Assembly: GCA_003221005.1 (NCBI GenBank)
Contig: QHTZ01000017.1
Span: forward strand, 1-42,401
Reading direction: 5' to 3'
DNA: 42,401 nt
DNA from: Gemmatimonadota bacterium
GTDB lineage: Bacteria > Gemmatimonadota > Gemmatimonadetes > Gemmatimonadales > GWC2-71-9
In this document: piece by piece, positions 1-10,488 of the stretch
How positions within the stretch are numbered: the first letter of the stretch is position 1
How the letters are laid out: every line of letters starts with the position of its first letter
The notes under the pieces: generated by a model
What the model saw: only the letters and a program-made list of their open reading frames with translations
Told to the model about the DNA's origin: nothing
Database searches by the model: none
Program-made: the position numbers and the translations under genes

Positions 1-1087
1 ACACTAGCCAGGTTGCAGTCGCCGTACGCAGTCGCCCCTTCGCTCCGACGGTTAGCGCATAGCTGGCTGGCTTCAGGTCCGAGGCGGCGTGGCGAGTCAC
101 CTGAATGTCGTCGAGCATGAACTGACCGAACAACGTCGCGGCGCCATGCCGCTCGATGTCGACGTCCAGGAAGTTGTTGGAGTTCCCACCATAGGCGCGG
201 AAATAGCTGACACTCGCCGGGTTCAGAAACCAGGGCTCGAGCTGCCGCCCGACGTCGGAGATGACGGCCGCGGCCGACAGCGCCAGCGTCCAGCGCCCGT
301 GTGGGTGAAGCCACACTCGGTTCTGCACCATGTACCGGTTCACGGGGGCGCGCGTAGATCCAGTATCCTGGGGAAGGGTGTTCAGCTGAGTGGCTATCGC
401 TTGGAGCTGGATGCCGGACGTTCCAAGCGTAAGGGCCAGGTGATCCATGCTGTACGGGTTGTCGGAGAGCAGGACGCCCTGGACACTGCTCGGGCCCAAG
501 TTGCGATCGAGGATTCCGAAAAACAATTCGCCGAGCTTCCATTGACCGCTGAGGTAGGCTTCAGAGAATCGAGTCGCGTTATCAACCGTGGCGAACCAGT
601 CGGGATCGTACCTGAGCCGAGTGTCCACGGTCGGGTGGGTCACTCCCACGAAGGAGCCGAAGAGGAACTCGCCGTCGAGCCCCACGTTCCCGAAGGCGCG
701 CGGGTCTCGCCTGCGGAGCGGGATCCCCCGATCGACCTCCAACGGGTCTCTCACGGCCTGCGTCGCCGCGGCGGCGCCGACGCTCCCTTCCACGCGATAG
801 TGTGCCCGGTGCTCGACAGTCTCCCACTCCCTGAGCAGCCGGCGGATCGTGGCTCGGAGCCTCGTGTTGACCACGTTCGTGTCCACTGCCGTGAGCGTCC
901 GCACGATGTCGCTCTGCTTCAAGGGCCGGGTCAGCGGCGTCGCGTCGGCGATCACACCGGCCGAGATGAGGTGCTCGACGTAGGGCATGGCCCAGTGGTC
1001 GAGGGGAACGTATGGCGAGGCCTCCTGGGCCGCGAGCGCTAGAGGGAAGTCGGCGGCCGTGAGGCACAGCAGGAGGAATACGCGCAT
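1..1087 (-). CDS. Wzi-like outer-membrane barrel protein, 5' part (C-terminus beyond window)
   Basis: An uninterrupted minus-strand reading frame runs from an ATG at 1087-1085 off the left edge (362 codons seen). The first 20 or so residues are a signal peptide (MRVFLLLCLTAADFPLALAA followed by QE). The mature part opens with PYVPLDHWAMPYVEHL, then alternates short hydrophobic and polar stretches rich in W, Y and F, as in outer-membrane beta-barrels. The opening PLDHWAMPYVEHLISAG and the following RPLKQSDI resemble capsule-assembly Wzi family proteins (family recognised from memory). Wzi proteins are outer-membrane barrels that help anchor surface polysaccharide; that role here is inference. 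The start overlaps the divergent EamA start by 2 nt. No Shine-Dalgarno is evident. Confidence 0.72.
   Translation of the reverse strand, partial: MRVFLLLCLTAADFPLALAAQEASPYVPLDHWAMPYVEHLISAGVIADATPLTRPLKQSDIVRTLTAVDTNVVNTRLRATIRRLLREWETVEHRAHYRVEGSVGAAAATQAVRDPLEVDRGIPLRRRDPRAFGNVGLDGEFLFGSFVGVTHPTVDTRLRYDPDWFATVDNATRFSEAYLSGQWKLGELFFGILDRNLGPSSVQGVLLSDNPYSMDHLALTLGTSGIQLQAIATQLNTLPQDTGSTRAPVNRYMVQNRVWLHPHGRWTLALSAAAVISDVGRQLEPWFLNPASVSYFRAYGGNSNNFLDVDIERHGAATLFGQFMLDDIQVTRHAASDLKPASYALTVGAKGRLRTATATWLV
1071..1076 (+). promoter_or_regulatory. Shine-Dalgarno AGGAGG for the EamA gene
   Basis: A perfect AGGAGG lies 9 nt before the ATG at 1086 and decides that start over the later in-frame ATGs at 1134 and 1149. 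It is also the complement of coding sequence of the divergent Wzi-like gene, so it could be coincidental. Confidence 0.5.
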
Positions 1088-2021
1088 GGAGCGCGCAATT
1101 TGGGGTGGCTGGGGAGGTCTGGCAACGGCAGTTATGTTGTCCCCGCCCATGTCCCCCGTCGTCATTCTGCTCCTTGCCGTCCTCGCCACGACCTACGCGG
1201 GGCCGATCGTCCGGTTCGCGGCTGCGCCAGCCCTCGCCGTTTCGTTCTGGCGCTTAGCGTTGGTGCTCCCCGTGACGCTGGCGCTGTCCCGGCGGGAGTC
1301 GGCAGGGGAGCGAGCGACCGACGGGCGGGCGCGCGCGTTGATGGTGCTCTCGGGACTCATGCTCGCCGCCCACTTCTGGACCTGGATCGCCTCGCTGCGC
1401 TTCACGACTGTCGCGAGCTCGGTGTTGCTCGTCAATCTCCGCCCCGTCTTCGTGTGGGCGATCGCCGCACTGTGGCTGGGCGAGCACCCCGCGAGCCGGG
1501 AGCGGTGGGGGATCGCCCTCGCCGTGCTGGGCGCGACCCTGATCGGACTGGGAGACGTGCGCCTGTCGCCCGGCGCGCTCACGGGCGACCTGCTGGCGCT
1601 GATCGGCGCCGTTGCGGCCGCGGGGTACAGCGTGATCGGGCGGCGGGTGCGCCGCACGGTGGGCGTCTGGAGTTACGTGACGATCGTCTACGGCGCGGCG
1701 GCAGCGGCGCTCGGGCTCGCGGGATTGCTGTCACACACGCCGCTGACCGGGTTCGCGCGCCGCGACTGGGCGGTCTTCGCGGCGCTCGCGGCGGGCCCGA
1801 TGCTCTTGGGTCATACCGGGATCAACTATGCGCTCAAGCATTTTCGCGCAACGACCGTGAACGTCGCGGCGCTGGGGGAGCCGGTGGGTGCGACCCTGAT
1901 CGCGTGGTGGGTGCCGCAAATCCACGAGGTGCCGGGGCCTGCGGCTATCGTGGGCGGACTCCTGGTGTTGAGCGGGATCGCGATGGCGTTGGGCCGCGCG
2001 GATGACCAGCGTGATCGTTGA
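1086..2021 (+). CDS. EamA/DMT-superfamily transporter
   Basis: 311 residues, almost entirely hydrophobic, with about ten predicted membrane helices in two repeats of five, the usual EamA (drug/metabolite transporter) architecture and length. Recognisable features are the first-helix VILLLAVLATTYAGPIVRF, FWRLALVLPV, SVLLVNLRPVFVWAIAALWLGE closing repeat one, and LGHTGINYALKHFRATTVN and ALGEPVGATLIAW in repeat two. It is an inner-membrane metabolite exporter or permease of unknown substrate. The start at 1086 is chosen because of AGGAGG nine bases upstream; 1134 or 1149 would place the start closer to the first helix and are possible. Its last 20 bases overlap the asparaginase start, suggesting translational coupling. 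Confidence 0.88.
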   Translation: MERAIWGGWGGLATAVMLSPPMSPVVILLLAVLATTYAGPIVRFAAAPALAVSFWRLALVLPVTLALSRRESAGERATDGRARALMVLSGLMLAAHFWTWIASLRFTTVASSVLLVNLRPVFVWAIAALWLGEHPASRERWGIALAVLGATLIGLGDVRLSPGALTGDLLALIGAVAAAGYSVIGRRVRRTVGVWSYVTIVYGAAAAALGLAGLLSHTPLTGFARRDWAVFAALAAGPMLLGHTGINYALKHFRATTVNVAALGEPVGATLIAWWVPQIHEVPGPAAIVGGLLVLSGIAMALGRADDQRDR

Positions 2022-3060
2022 AGAGCTCCGTGGCGGGCTCGTGGAGACCCGCCACGTCGTGCACGCTGCCGTCGTAGACGCGACGGGCCGGCTGCTGGGA
2101 CACGCCGGCGATCCAGAGCTGGTGACGTTCTGGCGCTCGGGGGCGAAGCCGTTCCAGGCGCTGCCCCTCGTGCAGGACGGCGTGGTCGAGCGCTTCGGCA
2201 TCACCGCGCCCGAGCTCGCGCTCTGCTGCGCCTCCCACTCGAGCGAGCCGCAACAGGTGCGCCTGGTGCGCGACCTGCTCGACAAGATCGGCTGTAGCGA
2301 GCGCGATCTGCTATGCGGGTCGCACCTGCCGCTCTCGGAGCGAGTCGCACAGGACTACGCGACCCGCGGCGTGCGGCTCACCGCCGCCTATTCGAACTGC
2401 TCGGGGAAGCACGCCGGCATGCTGGCGCTGGCGTGCCACCATGGCTGGCCGGTCGCGTTCTACACCCGTCGCGATCACCCCGTGCAGCAGCGCTGCCTGA
2501 CCGAGGTCGCCCGCTGGAGCGAGGTGCCCGCCGAGCGGGTCGGCACTGCGGTGGATGGGTGCGGCGTGGTGTGTTTCGCGATTCCGCTGCGCAACATGGC
2601 GCTGGCGTACGCGCACTTGGCAAATGCGGAATTCGGAATGCGGAATGCGGAATCGCAGGGGGAGTTTCGCGGCGCGAGCGACCTCGCATCGCCATTCCGG
2701 ATTTCGCATTCCGCATTGCGCATTGTGGAAGCCATGCTCCGCCATCCCGAGTTGATCGCCGGCGACGGTCGCCCGTGCACCGACATGATGCGCGCGCACC
2801 CGGGGCGGGTCGTCGCCAAGGTGGGGGCCGCAGGTGTGTACTGCGGCTTGTTGCCGCAGGAGGGATGGGGGATCGCCCTCAAGGTGGCCGACGGCCACGG
2901 ACCTGCGGCGGTGATCGCGATGGCCGGGATCCTCTCCGAGCTGGGCTTGCGACCGCAGCCGGAGCGCCTGGTATCGCAGCTGATCCTGAACACGCGCGGG
3001 GAGGCGGTCGGTGAGATGCGGATAAACGGGGGGCTGGAGCGCGGAAATGATGCGGAATAG
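2002..3060 (+). CDS. Type III (Rhizobium-type) L-asparaginase with in-frame 34-codon repeat insertion
   Basis: 352 residues of the Asparaginase_II family (PF06089), which hydrolyses L-asparagine to aspartate and ammonia and is unrelated to the E. coli enzymes. Conserved residues are visible: S46-x2-K49 in WRSGAKPFQ, S78 in CCASHSSEP, C133 and K136 in SNCSGKHAG, and C187 in VDGCG. These all sit at a constant offset of -2 from the Rhizobium etli ReAV residues S48, K51, S80, C135, K138 and C189 (numbering from memory). After C187 a 34-residue block encoded by a heptamer inverted repeat (residues 208-241) interrupts the family sequence between AYAHLA and the helix VEAMLRHPELIAG; downstream residues shift by about that length. 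All catalytic residues are intact, so activity is plausible. The C-terminal GGLERGNDAE also looks repeat-encoded. Confidence 0.9.
   Translation: MTSVIVEELRGGLVETRHVVHAAVVDATGRLLGHAGDPELVTFWRSGAKPFQALPLVQDGVVERFGITAPELALCCASHSSEPQQVRLVRDLLDKIGCSERDLLCGSHLPLSERVAQDYATRGVRLTAAYSNCSGKHAGMLALACHHGWPVAFYTRRDHPVQQRCLTEVARWSEVPAERVGTAVDGCGVVCFAIPLRNMALAYAHLANAEFGMRNAESQGEFRGASDLASPFRISHSALRIVEAMLRHPELIAGDGRPCTDMMRAHPGRVVAKVGAAGVYCGLLPQEGWGIALKVADGHGPAAVIAMAGILSELGLRPQPERLVSQLILNTRGEAVGEMRINGGLERGNDAE
2623..2724. repeat. 102-bp heptamer inverted repeat inside the asparaginase gene
   Basis: Left arm 2623-2653 is built from GGAATGC-type heptamers; right arm 2694-2724 is its inverted copy (27 of 31 positions pair). 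The 40-nt loop is 2654-2693 and shares TTCGCGGC and a following CGA with the loop of the copy at 35746. Length 102 is a multiple of three and the left arm begins on a codon boundary, so the gene stays open; the arms read as NAEFGMRNAE and FRISHSALRI. Confidence 0.93.
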
Positions 3061-3075
3061 GGAAAGGGGAATAGT
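3041..3075. repeat. Single-arm, degenerate heptamer repeat at the asparaginase 3' end
   Basis: GCGGAAATGATGCGGAATAG followed by GGAAAGGGGAATAG is a degraded run of GGAATGC-like units without an obvious inverted partner. It contains the asparaginase stop codon and the spacer before the next gene. Confidence 0.5.
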
Positions 3076-3078
3076 AGA

Positions 3079-3750
3079 ATGACGCCGGACCGCGTAAACC
3101 AACCCCGGGGTCGTGCGCCGGGGTCACCCGGTGGCCCGCCCGGGCTCGACGCGCAGACGCGGGGCCTCGTGCGAGTGGCGATCGCCGTCGCGACGGGCGA
3201 CACTGCCGCCCTCAAGGAGCGGCTGCTCGGCGCGCGCGCGGCCCAGACGCCCGAACGCTGGGTGGACGAGCTGCTGCTGCAGAGCCTGCTCAACGTGGGG
3301 TACGCGCTCGGACTCCAGGCGTTCGCGGTGTGGCGCGACGTGAGCCCCGCCCCGGCGGGGAGCGAGACCCTCTCGCACGAGGCCTGGCGTGACTGGGCGG
3401 AGCGGGGCCCGCGCGTGTGCGGCGCGGTGTACGGCCGCACCTATCACAAGCTGCTTGTGAACCTGCGCGCGCTGCACCCGGCGCTCGAGACACTCGTGGT
3501 TGTGGATGCCTACGGCAAGCTGATCGGACGGGACGGGCTGGATCTCAAGCGCCGCGAGCTCTGCACGCTCGCTGAGATCGCGGTGCTCGACACGCCGCGC
3601 CAGCTGCACGCCCACCTGCGTGGCGCCCTCAACACCGGCTCCGCCCCGGAAGAAGTGGACGAGGCCCTCGCGCTGGTCGAGCAGGACGTGGGAGCGGAGC
3701 GGGCGTTGCGGGCGTGGGAGCTGTGGGCGGATGTGCGGGGGAGGAACCTT

Positions 3751-3780
<30 letters not shown>
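3079..3780 (+). CDS. Carboxymuconolactone decarboxylase (CMD/AhpD-like) family protein
   Basis: 233 residues. The C-terminal two thirds matches the CMD fold: GLDLKRRELCTLAEIAVLDT followed by RQLHAHLRGALNTGSAPEEV is the classic helix-turn-helix pair of this family, and WAERGPRVCGAVYG precedes it. CMD proteins include the aromatic-ring decarboxylase and AhpD-type peroxidase partners; here only one Cys (ELC) is near the AhpD-like position and the CxxC pair is absent, so the reaction is unknown. The first 22 residues are Pro/Gly-rich and encoded by a GC palindrome around 3103-3123 that resembles a decayed REP. The last dozen residues (RNLGTRKSERGT) are encoded by the left terminal repeat of the adjacent element, so the native C-terminus has been replaced or extended. 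Confidence 0.75.
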
Positions 3781-6274
<2,494 letters not shown>

Positions 6275-6275
6275 G

Positions 6276-6346
6276 CCCCGGGCCGTCGGCTTGGGCGGCT
6301 GCCCGCGTGGGCGCGCCTGCCTTGAACCCCGGGCCGTCGGCCCGTG
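6276..6346. repeat. Pair of REP-like palindromes upstream of the Y1 transposase
   Basis: The 15-mer CCCCGGGCCGTCGGC occurs at 6276-6290 and again at 6327-6341; the second continues into CCGTGG and forms a hairpin CGGGCC-GTC-GGCCCG. The two copies flank a GC-rich spacer directly after the dprA stop codon. They resemble, but are not identical to, the palindrome downstream of the transposase. Confidence 0.7.
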
Positions 6347-6367
6347 GTTAACCGACCCGCGCTGGCC

Positions 6368-6775
6368 ATGCGGAAGCGGGGGCCTCACAAGGCTTGTGGC
6401 TTATACGCCCACATTACGTGGCATACGTGGCGCAGGCAGAGGTCGGTGCGCGCGGTCGACGTTGCTGACATCACTGACGCCGTGCGTCAAGCGGCTCACT
6501 GCCGCGGCGTGCACGTGCACGCGCAGGCTGTCCTCTCCGATCACGTGCATGTCATCGTGAGTTACAACCCTGCCGTCGCGCTCGCGCCGTTCATTCGCCA
6601 CGCGAAGTCGGAGTCTGCGCGTCGTCTAAACCTTAGGCGCGGAAGTCCAGGGATCTTTCGGTGGTGCCGCGGCTACTATGCCGGTTCGCTCTCCCGCAGT
6701 CACGTCGGCCTCGCGCGCGGGTACGTGGGCCGGCAGCACTTCCGGCACCCGGACCGGATCCCCGCTTCCGGGTAG
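6368..6775 (+). CDS. Y1/HUH transposase, IS200/REP-associated type
   Basis: About 135 residues of the Y1_Tnp family (PF01797), which cut and rejoin single-stranded DNA at hairpins using one tyrosine. The opening GLYAHITWHTWRR, the HUH motif D58-H59-V60-H61 in LSDHVHVIVSY, the segment PFIRHAKSESARRLN, and the C-terminal FRWCRGYYAGSLSRSHV then GYVGRQ (catalytic Tyr expected in GYVGRQ) are typical. The family C-terminal tail after the last His is missing: the frame runs into the downstream REP flank and stops, so the protein may be truncated. ATG 6368 is chosen; an in-frame GTG at 6344 lies in the upstream REP. A single gene bracketed by palindromes in place of IS ends resembles a REP-associated transposase. 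Confidence 0.83.
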   Translation: MRKRGPHKACGLYAHITWHTWRRQRSVRAVDVADITDAVRQAAHCRGVHVHAQAVLSDHVHVIVSYNPAVALAPFIRHAKSESARRLNLRRGSPGIFRWCRGYYAGSLSRSHVGLARGYVGRQHFRHPDRIPASG

Positions 6776-6801
6776 GTTGACCCCGGGGCGACGCCCCGGG
6801 G
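6767..6801. repeat. REP palindrome downstream of the transposase
   Basis: Arms CCCCGGGGCG and CGCCCCGGGG flank a single central A at 6781-6801. The preceding bases TTCCGGGTAGGTTGA also precede the copy inside hemW, differing at one position, so the repeat unit is longer than the palindrome. Confidence 0.9.
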
Positions 6802-6821
6802 TTCGCGGGTCGCCCTCTGAG

Positions 6822-6827
6822 TATACT
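6822..6827 (+). promoter_or_regulatory. Possible leaderless -10 box for hemW
   Basis: TATACT lies 6 nt before the hemW GTG. There is no Shine-Dalgarno. A TANNNT box at this distance is the usual arrangement for leaderless transcripts. No clear -35 is seen. Confidence 0.4.
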
Positions 6828-6833
6828 TCCGCC

Positions 6834-7970
6834 GTGCACCTCTACCTCCACGTCCCCTTCTGTGCCCGCCGCTGTAGCTACTGCGACTTCTCGATCGCCG
6901 TGCGCCGGCGCATTCCGGTGCGGGGGTACGTGGAGTGCGTGCTGCGCGAGCTGGGGGACCTGATCTCTTCCGGGTGGGTTGACCCCGGGGCGTCGCCCCG
7001 GGGCTCCCTCTACCTCGGCGGGGGGACACCGTCGCTCCTGCCGCCCGAAGCGGTCGCGACTCTTCTCACGCATCTCCTCGACGCCTTTTCCTCGACGCCT
7101 TCCCTTGACGCCCTTGAGGTAACGATTGAAGCGAATCCTGAGGACGTGACGCTCTCGACCGCCTCGTCCTGGCGTCGCTCCGGCATCAACCGCGTGTCGC
7201 TCGGCGCCCAGTCCTTTGACGACAATGTGTTGCAGTGGATGCATCGCTTCCACGACGCCGCGCGCATTGGAGCCGCGGTGCGCACGCTGCGCGCCGCGGG
7301 GCTCGACAACATTTCCCTCGACCTGATCTTCGCACTCCCCCCCGAGCTCAACCGCGACTGGTCCCGCGACCTCGATGAAGCCCTCGCGCTCGCTCCGCCG
7401 CATCTCTCGGTCTACGGCCTCACGGTTGAGGAGCGCACGCCGCTGGCCCGCTGGATTAGCCGTGGCACGAGCTCCGCCCCGGATGACGACCGTTACGCCG
7501 CCGAATACCTGCTGGCGCACGAACGGCTGCGCAACGCGGGCTACCACTTCTACGAGGTGTCGAACGCCGCCCGCGACGGGCACCGCAGCCGCCACAACTC
7601 CGCCTACTGGTCTGGTCGCCCCTACTCGGGCCTCGGTCCGGCGGCGCACTCCTACGACGGCCGCGTGCGCCGCTGGAACCTGGCGCCGTGGGAGGCGTAT
7701 CGTCGCGCCGTGCAGTCGGGGCGCTCTGCCATCGAGTCGCAGGAGATCCTCACTGACGAGCAACGTGAGCTGGAGCGGATCTATCTCGCGCTGCGCACCG
7801 ATGCCGGTCTGCCTGTTTCCGCCCCTTACCGCCTCCTACCGCCCCTTACCGCCTGGGTGGAGAGGGGGTGGGTGGCACTCCGGGGAGGACGGCTCGCGTG
7901 CACCGCCCAGGGCTGGTTGCGCCTCGACTCCCTGGTCCGTGACTTGACCGCGCTCGCTGTGGCTGTCTAA
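6834..7970 (+). CDS. hemW: Radical SAM heme chaperone HemW
   Basis: 378 residues. HemW is a coproporphyrinogen-III-oxidase-like radical SAM protein now regarded as a heme-trafficking chaperone. The [4Fe-4S] motif C10-x3-C14-x2-C17 followed by DF (FCARRCSYCDF), the GGGTPSLL motif, EANPEDVT, GINRVSLGAQSFDD and DLIFALP are present; the HemW C-terminal domain ends near residue 378. HemW lacks the extra N-terminal Cys of HemN, as here. GTG 6834 is the only sensible start (VHLYLHVPFC). Between VLRELGDLI and LYLGGGTPS an REP palindrome is inserted in frame (WVDPGASPRGS, about residues 47-57). Near the C-terminus a decamer tandem repeat encodes SAPYRLLPPLTAW. Both lie outside conserved motifs. Confidence 0.92.
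   Translation: MHLYLHVPFCARRCSYCDFSIAVRRRIPVRGYVECVLRELGDLISSGWVDPGASPRGSLYLGGGTPSLLPPEAVATLLTHLLDAFSSTPSLDALEVTIEANPEDVTLSTASSWRRSGINRVSLGAQSFDDNVLQWMHRFHDAARIGAAVRTLRAAGLDNISLDLIFALPPELNRDWSRDLDEALALAPPHLSVYGLTVEERTPLARWISRGTSSAPDDDRYAAEYLLAHERLRNAGYHFYEVSNAARDGHRSRHNSAYWSGRPYSGLGPAAHSYDGRVRRWNLAPWEAYRRAVQSGRSAIESQEILTDEQRELERIYLALRTDAGLPVSAPYRLLPPLTAWVERGWVALRGGRLACTAQGWLRLDSLVRDLTALAVAV
6968..7003. repeat. REP palindrome inserted in frame in hemW
   Basis: The 21-nt palindrome (arms CCCCGGGGCG and CGCCCCGGGG around T) at 6983-7003 is identical to the copy at 26393-26413. It is preceded by TTCCGGGTGGGTTGA as in the transposase-flanking copy. It encodes DPGASPRG. Confidence 0.92.
7821..7853. 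repeat. Decamer tandem repeat in hemW
   Basis: Three copies of a 10-nt unit GCC(C/T)C(T/C)TACC followed by GCC. The 17-mer TACCGCCCCTTACCGCC is shared with recN near 38870, and in both genes a TGG-G-rich stretch with weak complementarity follows. Confidence 0.6.
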
Positions 7971-7972
7971 AT

Positions 7973-7987
7973 TGTTTGCCGCAAACA
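7973..7987. promoter_or_regulatory. 15-bp palindrome between hemW and hrcA, possible operator
   Basis: TGTTTGC-C-GCAAACA is a perfect odd palindrome. It directly follows the TAAATT (7968-7973) formed by the hemW stop codon, which could serve as a -10 box. It is unlike CIRCE (TTAGCACTC-N9-GAGTGCTAA). Which protein would bind it is unknown. Confidence 0.4.
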
Positions 7988-7998
7988 GGTTGGCTACA

Positions 7999-8985
7999 GT
8001 GGCGACATCCCTCTCCGAACGCGAGCGTCAGGTCCTCGAGGCCGTCATCGAGACCTACGTGCAGACCGCCGAGCCGGCGGGCAGCCGGACCATCGCCAAG
8101 CGGTTCGGGATGGCTGTGTCCGCCGCCACGATTCGAAACACGATGAGCGACCTCGAGGAGAAGGGGTACCTCTACCACCCCCACACCTCCGCGGGCCGCA
8201 TTCCGACCGATCTCGCCTACCGCGTGTACGTGGATTCCCTCATGCGGCTGCAAGACGTCTCGGCCTCCGATTCACACCAGATCCGCGAGGAGCTCGGGGG
8301 CGGGGGCGAGCACAATGCCGTGGACCAGATCCTGGCGCGGGCGGCACAGGTGCTCGGCGTGCTCACCAAGGAGCTCGGCGTCGCTGCGGGGCCCTCCTTG
8401 GATGAGGCGGTGCTCGAACGGCTCGAGCTGCTGCGGGTAACCTCGGAGCGGCTGTTGCTGGTTCTGGCGCTCAAGCACGGTGCGGTGCGCAGCGGGCGCC
8501 TGGCGGGACTCACCTTGCGCGAGATCCGCGCGACGCTGCCGCAGCGGGTGCGGGACGCGGTGTCCGGTCCCGACTCGAGCGAGCTGATCAACATCTTCAT
8601 CCAGGAAGCCGACGAGCTGTTCGACGTGCCCACAGGCGCGAGCGCCGGGGACGCGAGCGGCGTTCTCCTGAGCAGCGCGCAGCTTCTCGCCGAGCAGCCC
8701 GAGTTCCAGACCAAGCAGCAGCTGCAGGGGTTGATGCAGGTGACGGAGCGCCGCGACGTGCTGCGCGAAGCCCTGGTCCGCCGGCTCGGCGGCGGCCTCA
8801 CGATCACGATCGGGAGCGAGCACCAGGATCCCAAGCTCGCCCCCTTCACACTGGTGACCTCGTCGTATCGCGCGGGACCGCTCGCCGGTGTGATCGGCGT
8901 CATGGGTCCCACGCGCATGCCGTACGACAAGATCGTAGCCCTGGTGGATCACACGAGCCGGCTGGTGGGCGAGCTGCTGCAATGA
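7999..8985 (+). CDS. hrcA: Heat-inducible transcription repressor HrcA
   Basis: About 328 residues. HrcA represses chaperone operons by binding CIRCE elements and needs GroEL for folding. The N-terminal winged helix is clear ([78 protein letters not shown]), followed by the GAF-like dimerisation domain ending in [20 protein letters not shown]. Start choice is uncertain: GTG 7999 matches the family N-terminus best, with in-frame TTG codons at 7990 and 7972. No CIRCE element is seen upstream. It overlaps dnaJ by 4 nt (ATGA), so repressor and co-chaperone are probably co-transcribed. Confidence 0.93.
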   Translation: MATSLSERERQVLEAVIETYVQTAEPAGSRTIAKRFGMAVSAATIRNTMSDLEEKGYLYHPHTSAGRIPTDLAYRVYVDSLMRLQDVSASDSHQIREELGGGGEHNAVDQILARAAQVLGVLTKELGVAAGPSLDEAVLERLELLRVTSERLLLVLALKHGAVRSGRLAGLTLREIRATLPQRVRDAVSGPDSSELINIFIQEADELFDVPTGASAGDASGVLLSSAQLLAEQPEFQTKQQLQGLMQVTERRDVLREALVRRLGGGLTITIGSEHQDPKLAPFTLVTSSYRAGPLAGVIGVMGPTRMPYDKIVALVDHTSRLVGELLQ

Positions 8986-10139
8986 GCGCGGGCGACTTCT
9001 ACGCGGTGCTGGGCGTTGCGCGGGAAGCCTCGGAGGCCGACATCAAGAAGGCCTACCGCAAGCTCGCCATGACCTACCACCCCGACCGCAACAACGGTGA
9101 CAAAGCGGCCGAGGAGAAGTTCAAGCAGATCACCGAGGCGTATGAAGTGCTGAGTGATCCCGAAAAGCGCGCCACCTACGACCGCTATGGGGAGGCGGGC
9201 CTGCGGGGCGGGGCCGGCGGGGCGGGGTTTGGGTTCGCTCACTTCGATCTCTCCGAGGCGCTCAACGTCTTCATGCGCGACTTCGGAGGATTGGGCGGAT
9301 TCGACGCCATCTTCGGGGGTGGCGAGCGGACACGGCGGGACCGCAATCGGGGCGAGGACCTGAAGGTCGCCCTGAAGCTGACCCTGGCGGACGTGGCGTC
9401 AGGGACCACCAAGACCGTCAAGCTGCGGACCCTCGACCGGTGCACCACGTGCGGCGGCACGGGGGCACGCACCGGCACAGAGCCCACGAAGTGCACGACC
9501 TGCGGCAGCTCGGGTGAGGTCCGCCGCAGCACGCGCTCCATGTTCGGCCAGTTCCTGGCGGTGTCTCCCTGTCCGACTTGCGGGGGGGAGGGCACCGTCA
9601 TCAAGGACCCGTGCCCCAAGTGCCAGGGGGACGGGCGGGTGCGGGCCGAGAAGACGGTTCAGATCGACGTCCCGGCGGGCGTCGCCGACCATCACTACCT
9701 CACGGTGCGCGGCCAGGGCGTCCCCGGGCGCCGCAACAGCCCCCCGGGGGACCTGATCGCCGTGCTCGAAATCGCCGAGGATCCGCGCTTCGAGCGGCAT
9801 GGCGATGACTTGGTGTACGATCTCCCGGTCGCGTTCGCCCAGGCGGCGCTCGGTGCCGAGCTCAAGGTCCCCACCCCCTACGGCGAGACGGTGCTCAAGA
9901 TCCAGCCGGGCACGCAGACGGGCACGATGTACCGGCTTCGCGGCAAGGGGCTCCCGCGGCTGGGTGAAGGCGGCCGCGGCGAGCTACTGGTGCGCGTGCG
10001 CGTGTGGACGCCAACGCACCTGACGTCGGAGCAAAAGGCGCTGCTCGAGCAGCTCGCCAACGTGGAGAGCGCGCCTCCGAGCGACGCTGGATCGGGCAGG
10101 AAGTTCTGGGAAGAGCTGCGACGTGCATTCGGCGCGTAG
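8982..10139 (+). CDS. dnaJ: Chaperone DnaJ
   Basis: 385 residues, full length. DnaJ stimulates DnaK ATPase and delivers unfolded clients. J domain at residues 5-70 with the essential HPD at 33-35; Gly/Phe-rich segment after residue 72 ([16 protein letters not shown]); zinc domain with four CxxCxGxG repeats ([32 protein letters not shown]); C-terminal substrate-binding domains to the end. dnaK and grpE are not in this window. It overlaps hrcA by 4 nt and is followed 6 nt later by a HIT-protein gene. Confidence 0.97.
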   Translation: MSAGDFYAVLGVAREASEADIKKAYRKLAMTYHPDRNNGDKAAEEKFKQITEAYEVLSDPEKRATYDRYGEAGLRGGAGGAGFGFAHFDLSEALNVFMRDFGGLGGFDAIFGGGERTRRDRNRGEDLKVALKLTLADVASGTTKTVKLRTLDRCTTCGGTGARTGTEPTKCTTCGSSGEVRRSTRSMFGQFLAVSPCPTCGGEGTVIKDPCPKCQGDGRVRAEKTVQIDVPAGVADHHYLTVRGQGVPGRRNSPPGDLIAVLEIAEDPRFERHGDDLVYDLPVAFAQAALGAELKVPTPYGETVLKIQPGTQTGTMYRLRGKGLPRLGEGGRGELLVRVRVWTPTHLTSEQKALLEQLANVESAPPSDAGSGRKFWEELRRAFGA

Positions 10140-10145
10140 GCGCCC

Positions 10146-10484
10146 ATGACCGGCTGCCTGTTCTGCAAGGTGGCCTCGGGTGAGATCGCCGCCACCGTGG
10201 TGAAGCGAGCCGATGGGCTGCTCGCATTCCAGGACATCAACCCGCAAGCGCCGACGCACCTGCTCGTGATTCCGACGGTGCACATCGCGTCCCTGAAGGA
10301 CGCGACGGACGACACATTGCTGGGCCGGATGCTCGGGTTCGCGCGCGATCTGGCGCGCGAGGTCGGCATCGCGGAGCGCGGGTACCGGATCGTCGTCAAC
10401 ACCAATGCGGACGGTGGACAGACGGTGTTTCACCTCCACCTGCATCTGCTCGGCGGTCGCGCCATGCGATGGCCACCGGGGTGA
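10146..10484 (+). CDS. HIT-family nucleotide-binding protein (HinT-like)
   Basis: 112 residues. HINT proteins are purine-nucleoside phosphoramidases. The N-terminal CLFCKVASGEI, the DINPQAPTHLLVIP strand, and the HIT triad in FHLHLHLLGG (HxHxH) are characteristic, and the length is normal. It lies 6 nt after dnaJ, in the same transcription direction. Confidence 0.95.
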   Translation: MTGCLFCKVASGEIAATVVKRADGLLAFQDINPQAPTHLLVIPTVHIASLKDATDDTLLGRMLGFARDLAREVGIAERGYRIVVNTNADGGQTVFHLHLHLLGGRAMRWPPG

Positions 10485-10488
10485 ACCC

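Noticed and set aside
89..1042. 317-codon plus-strand frame
   Set aside because: The minus strand encodes a signal peptide and barrel protein across the same region; the plus frame product is Arg/Pro-rich with no recognisable features.
2623..2724. CRISPR-like direct repeats
   Set aside because: Units are 7 nt, contiguous and arranged as inverted arms; there are no spacers and no cas genes.
7940..7999. CIRCE element before hrcA
   Set aside because: No GCACTC-N9-GAGTGC pattern is present; the palindrome there is a different sequence.
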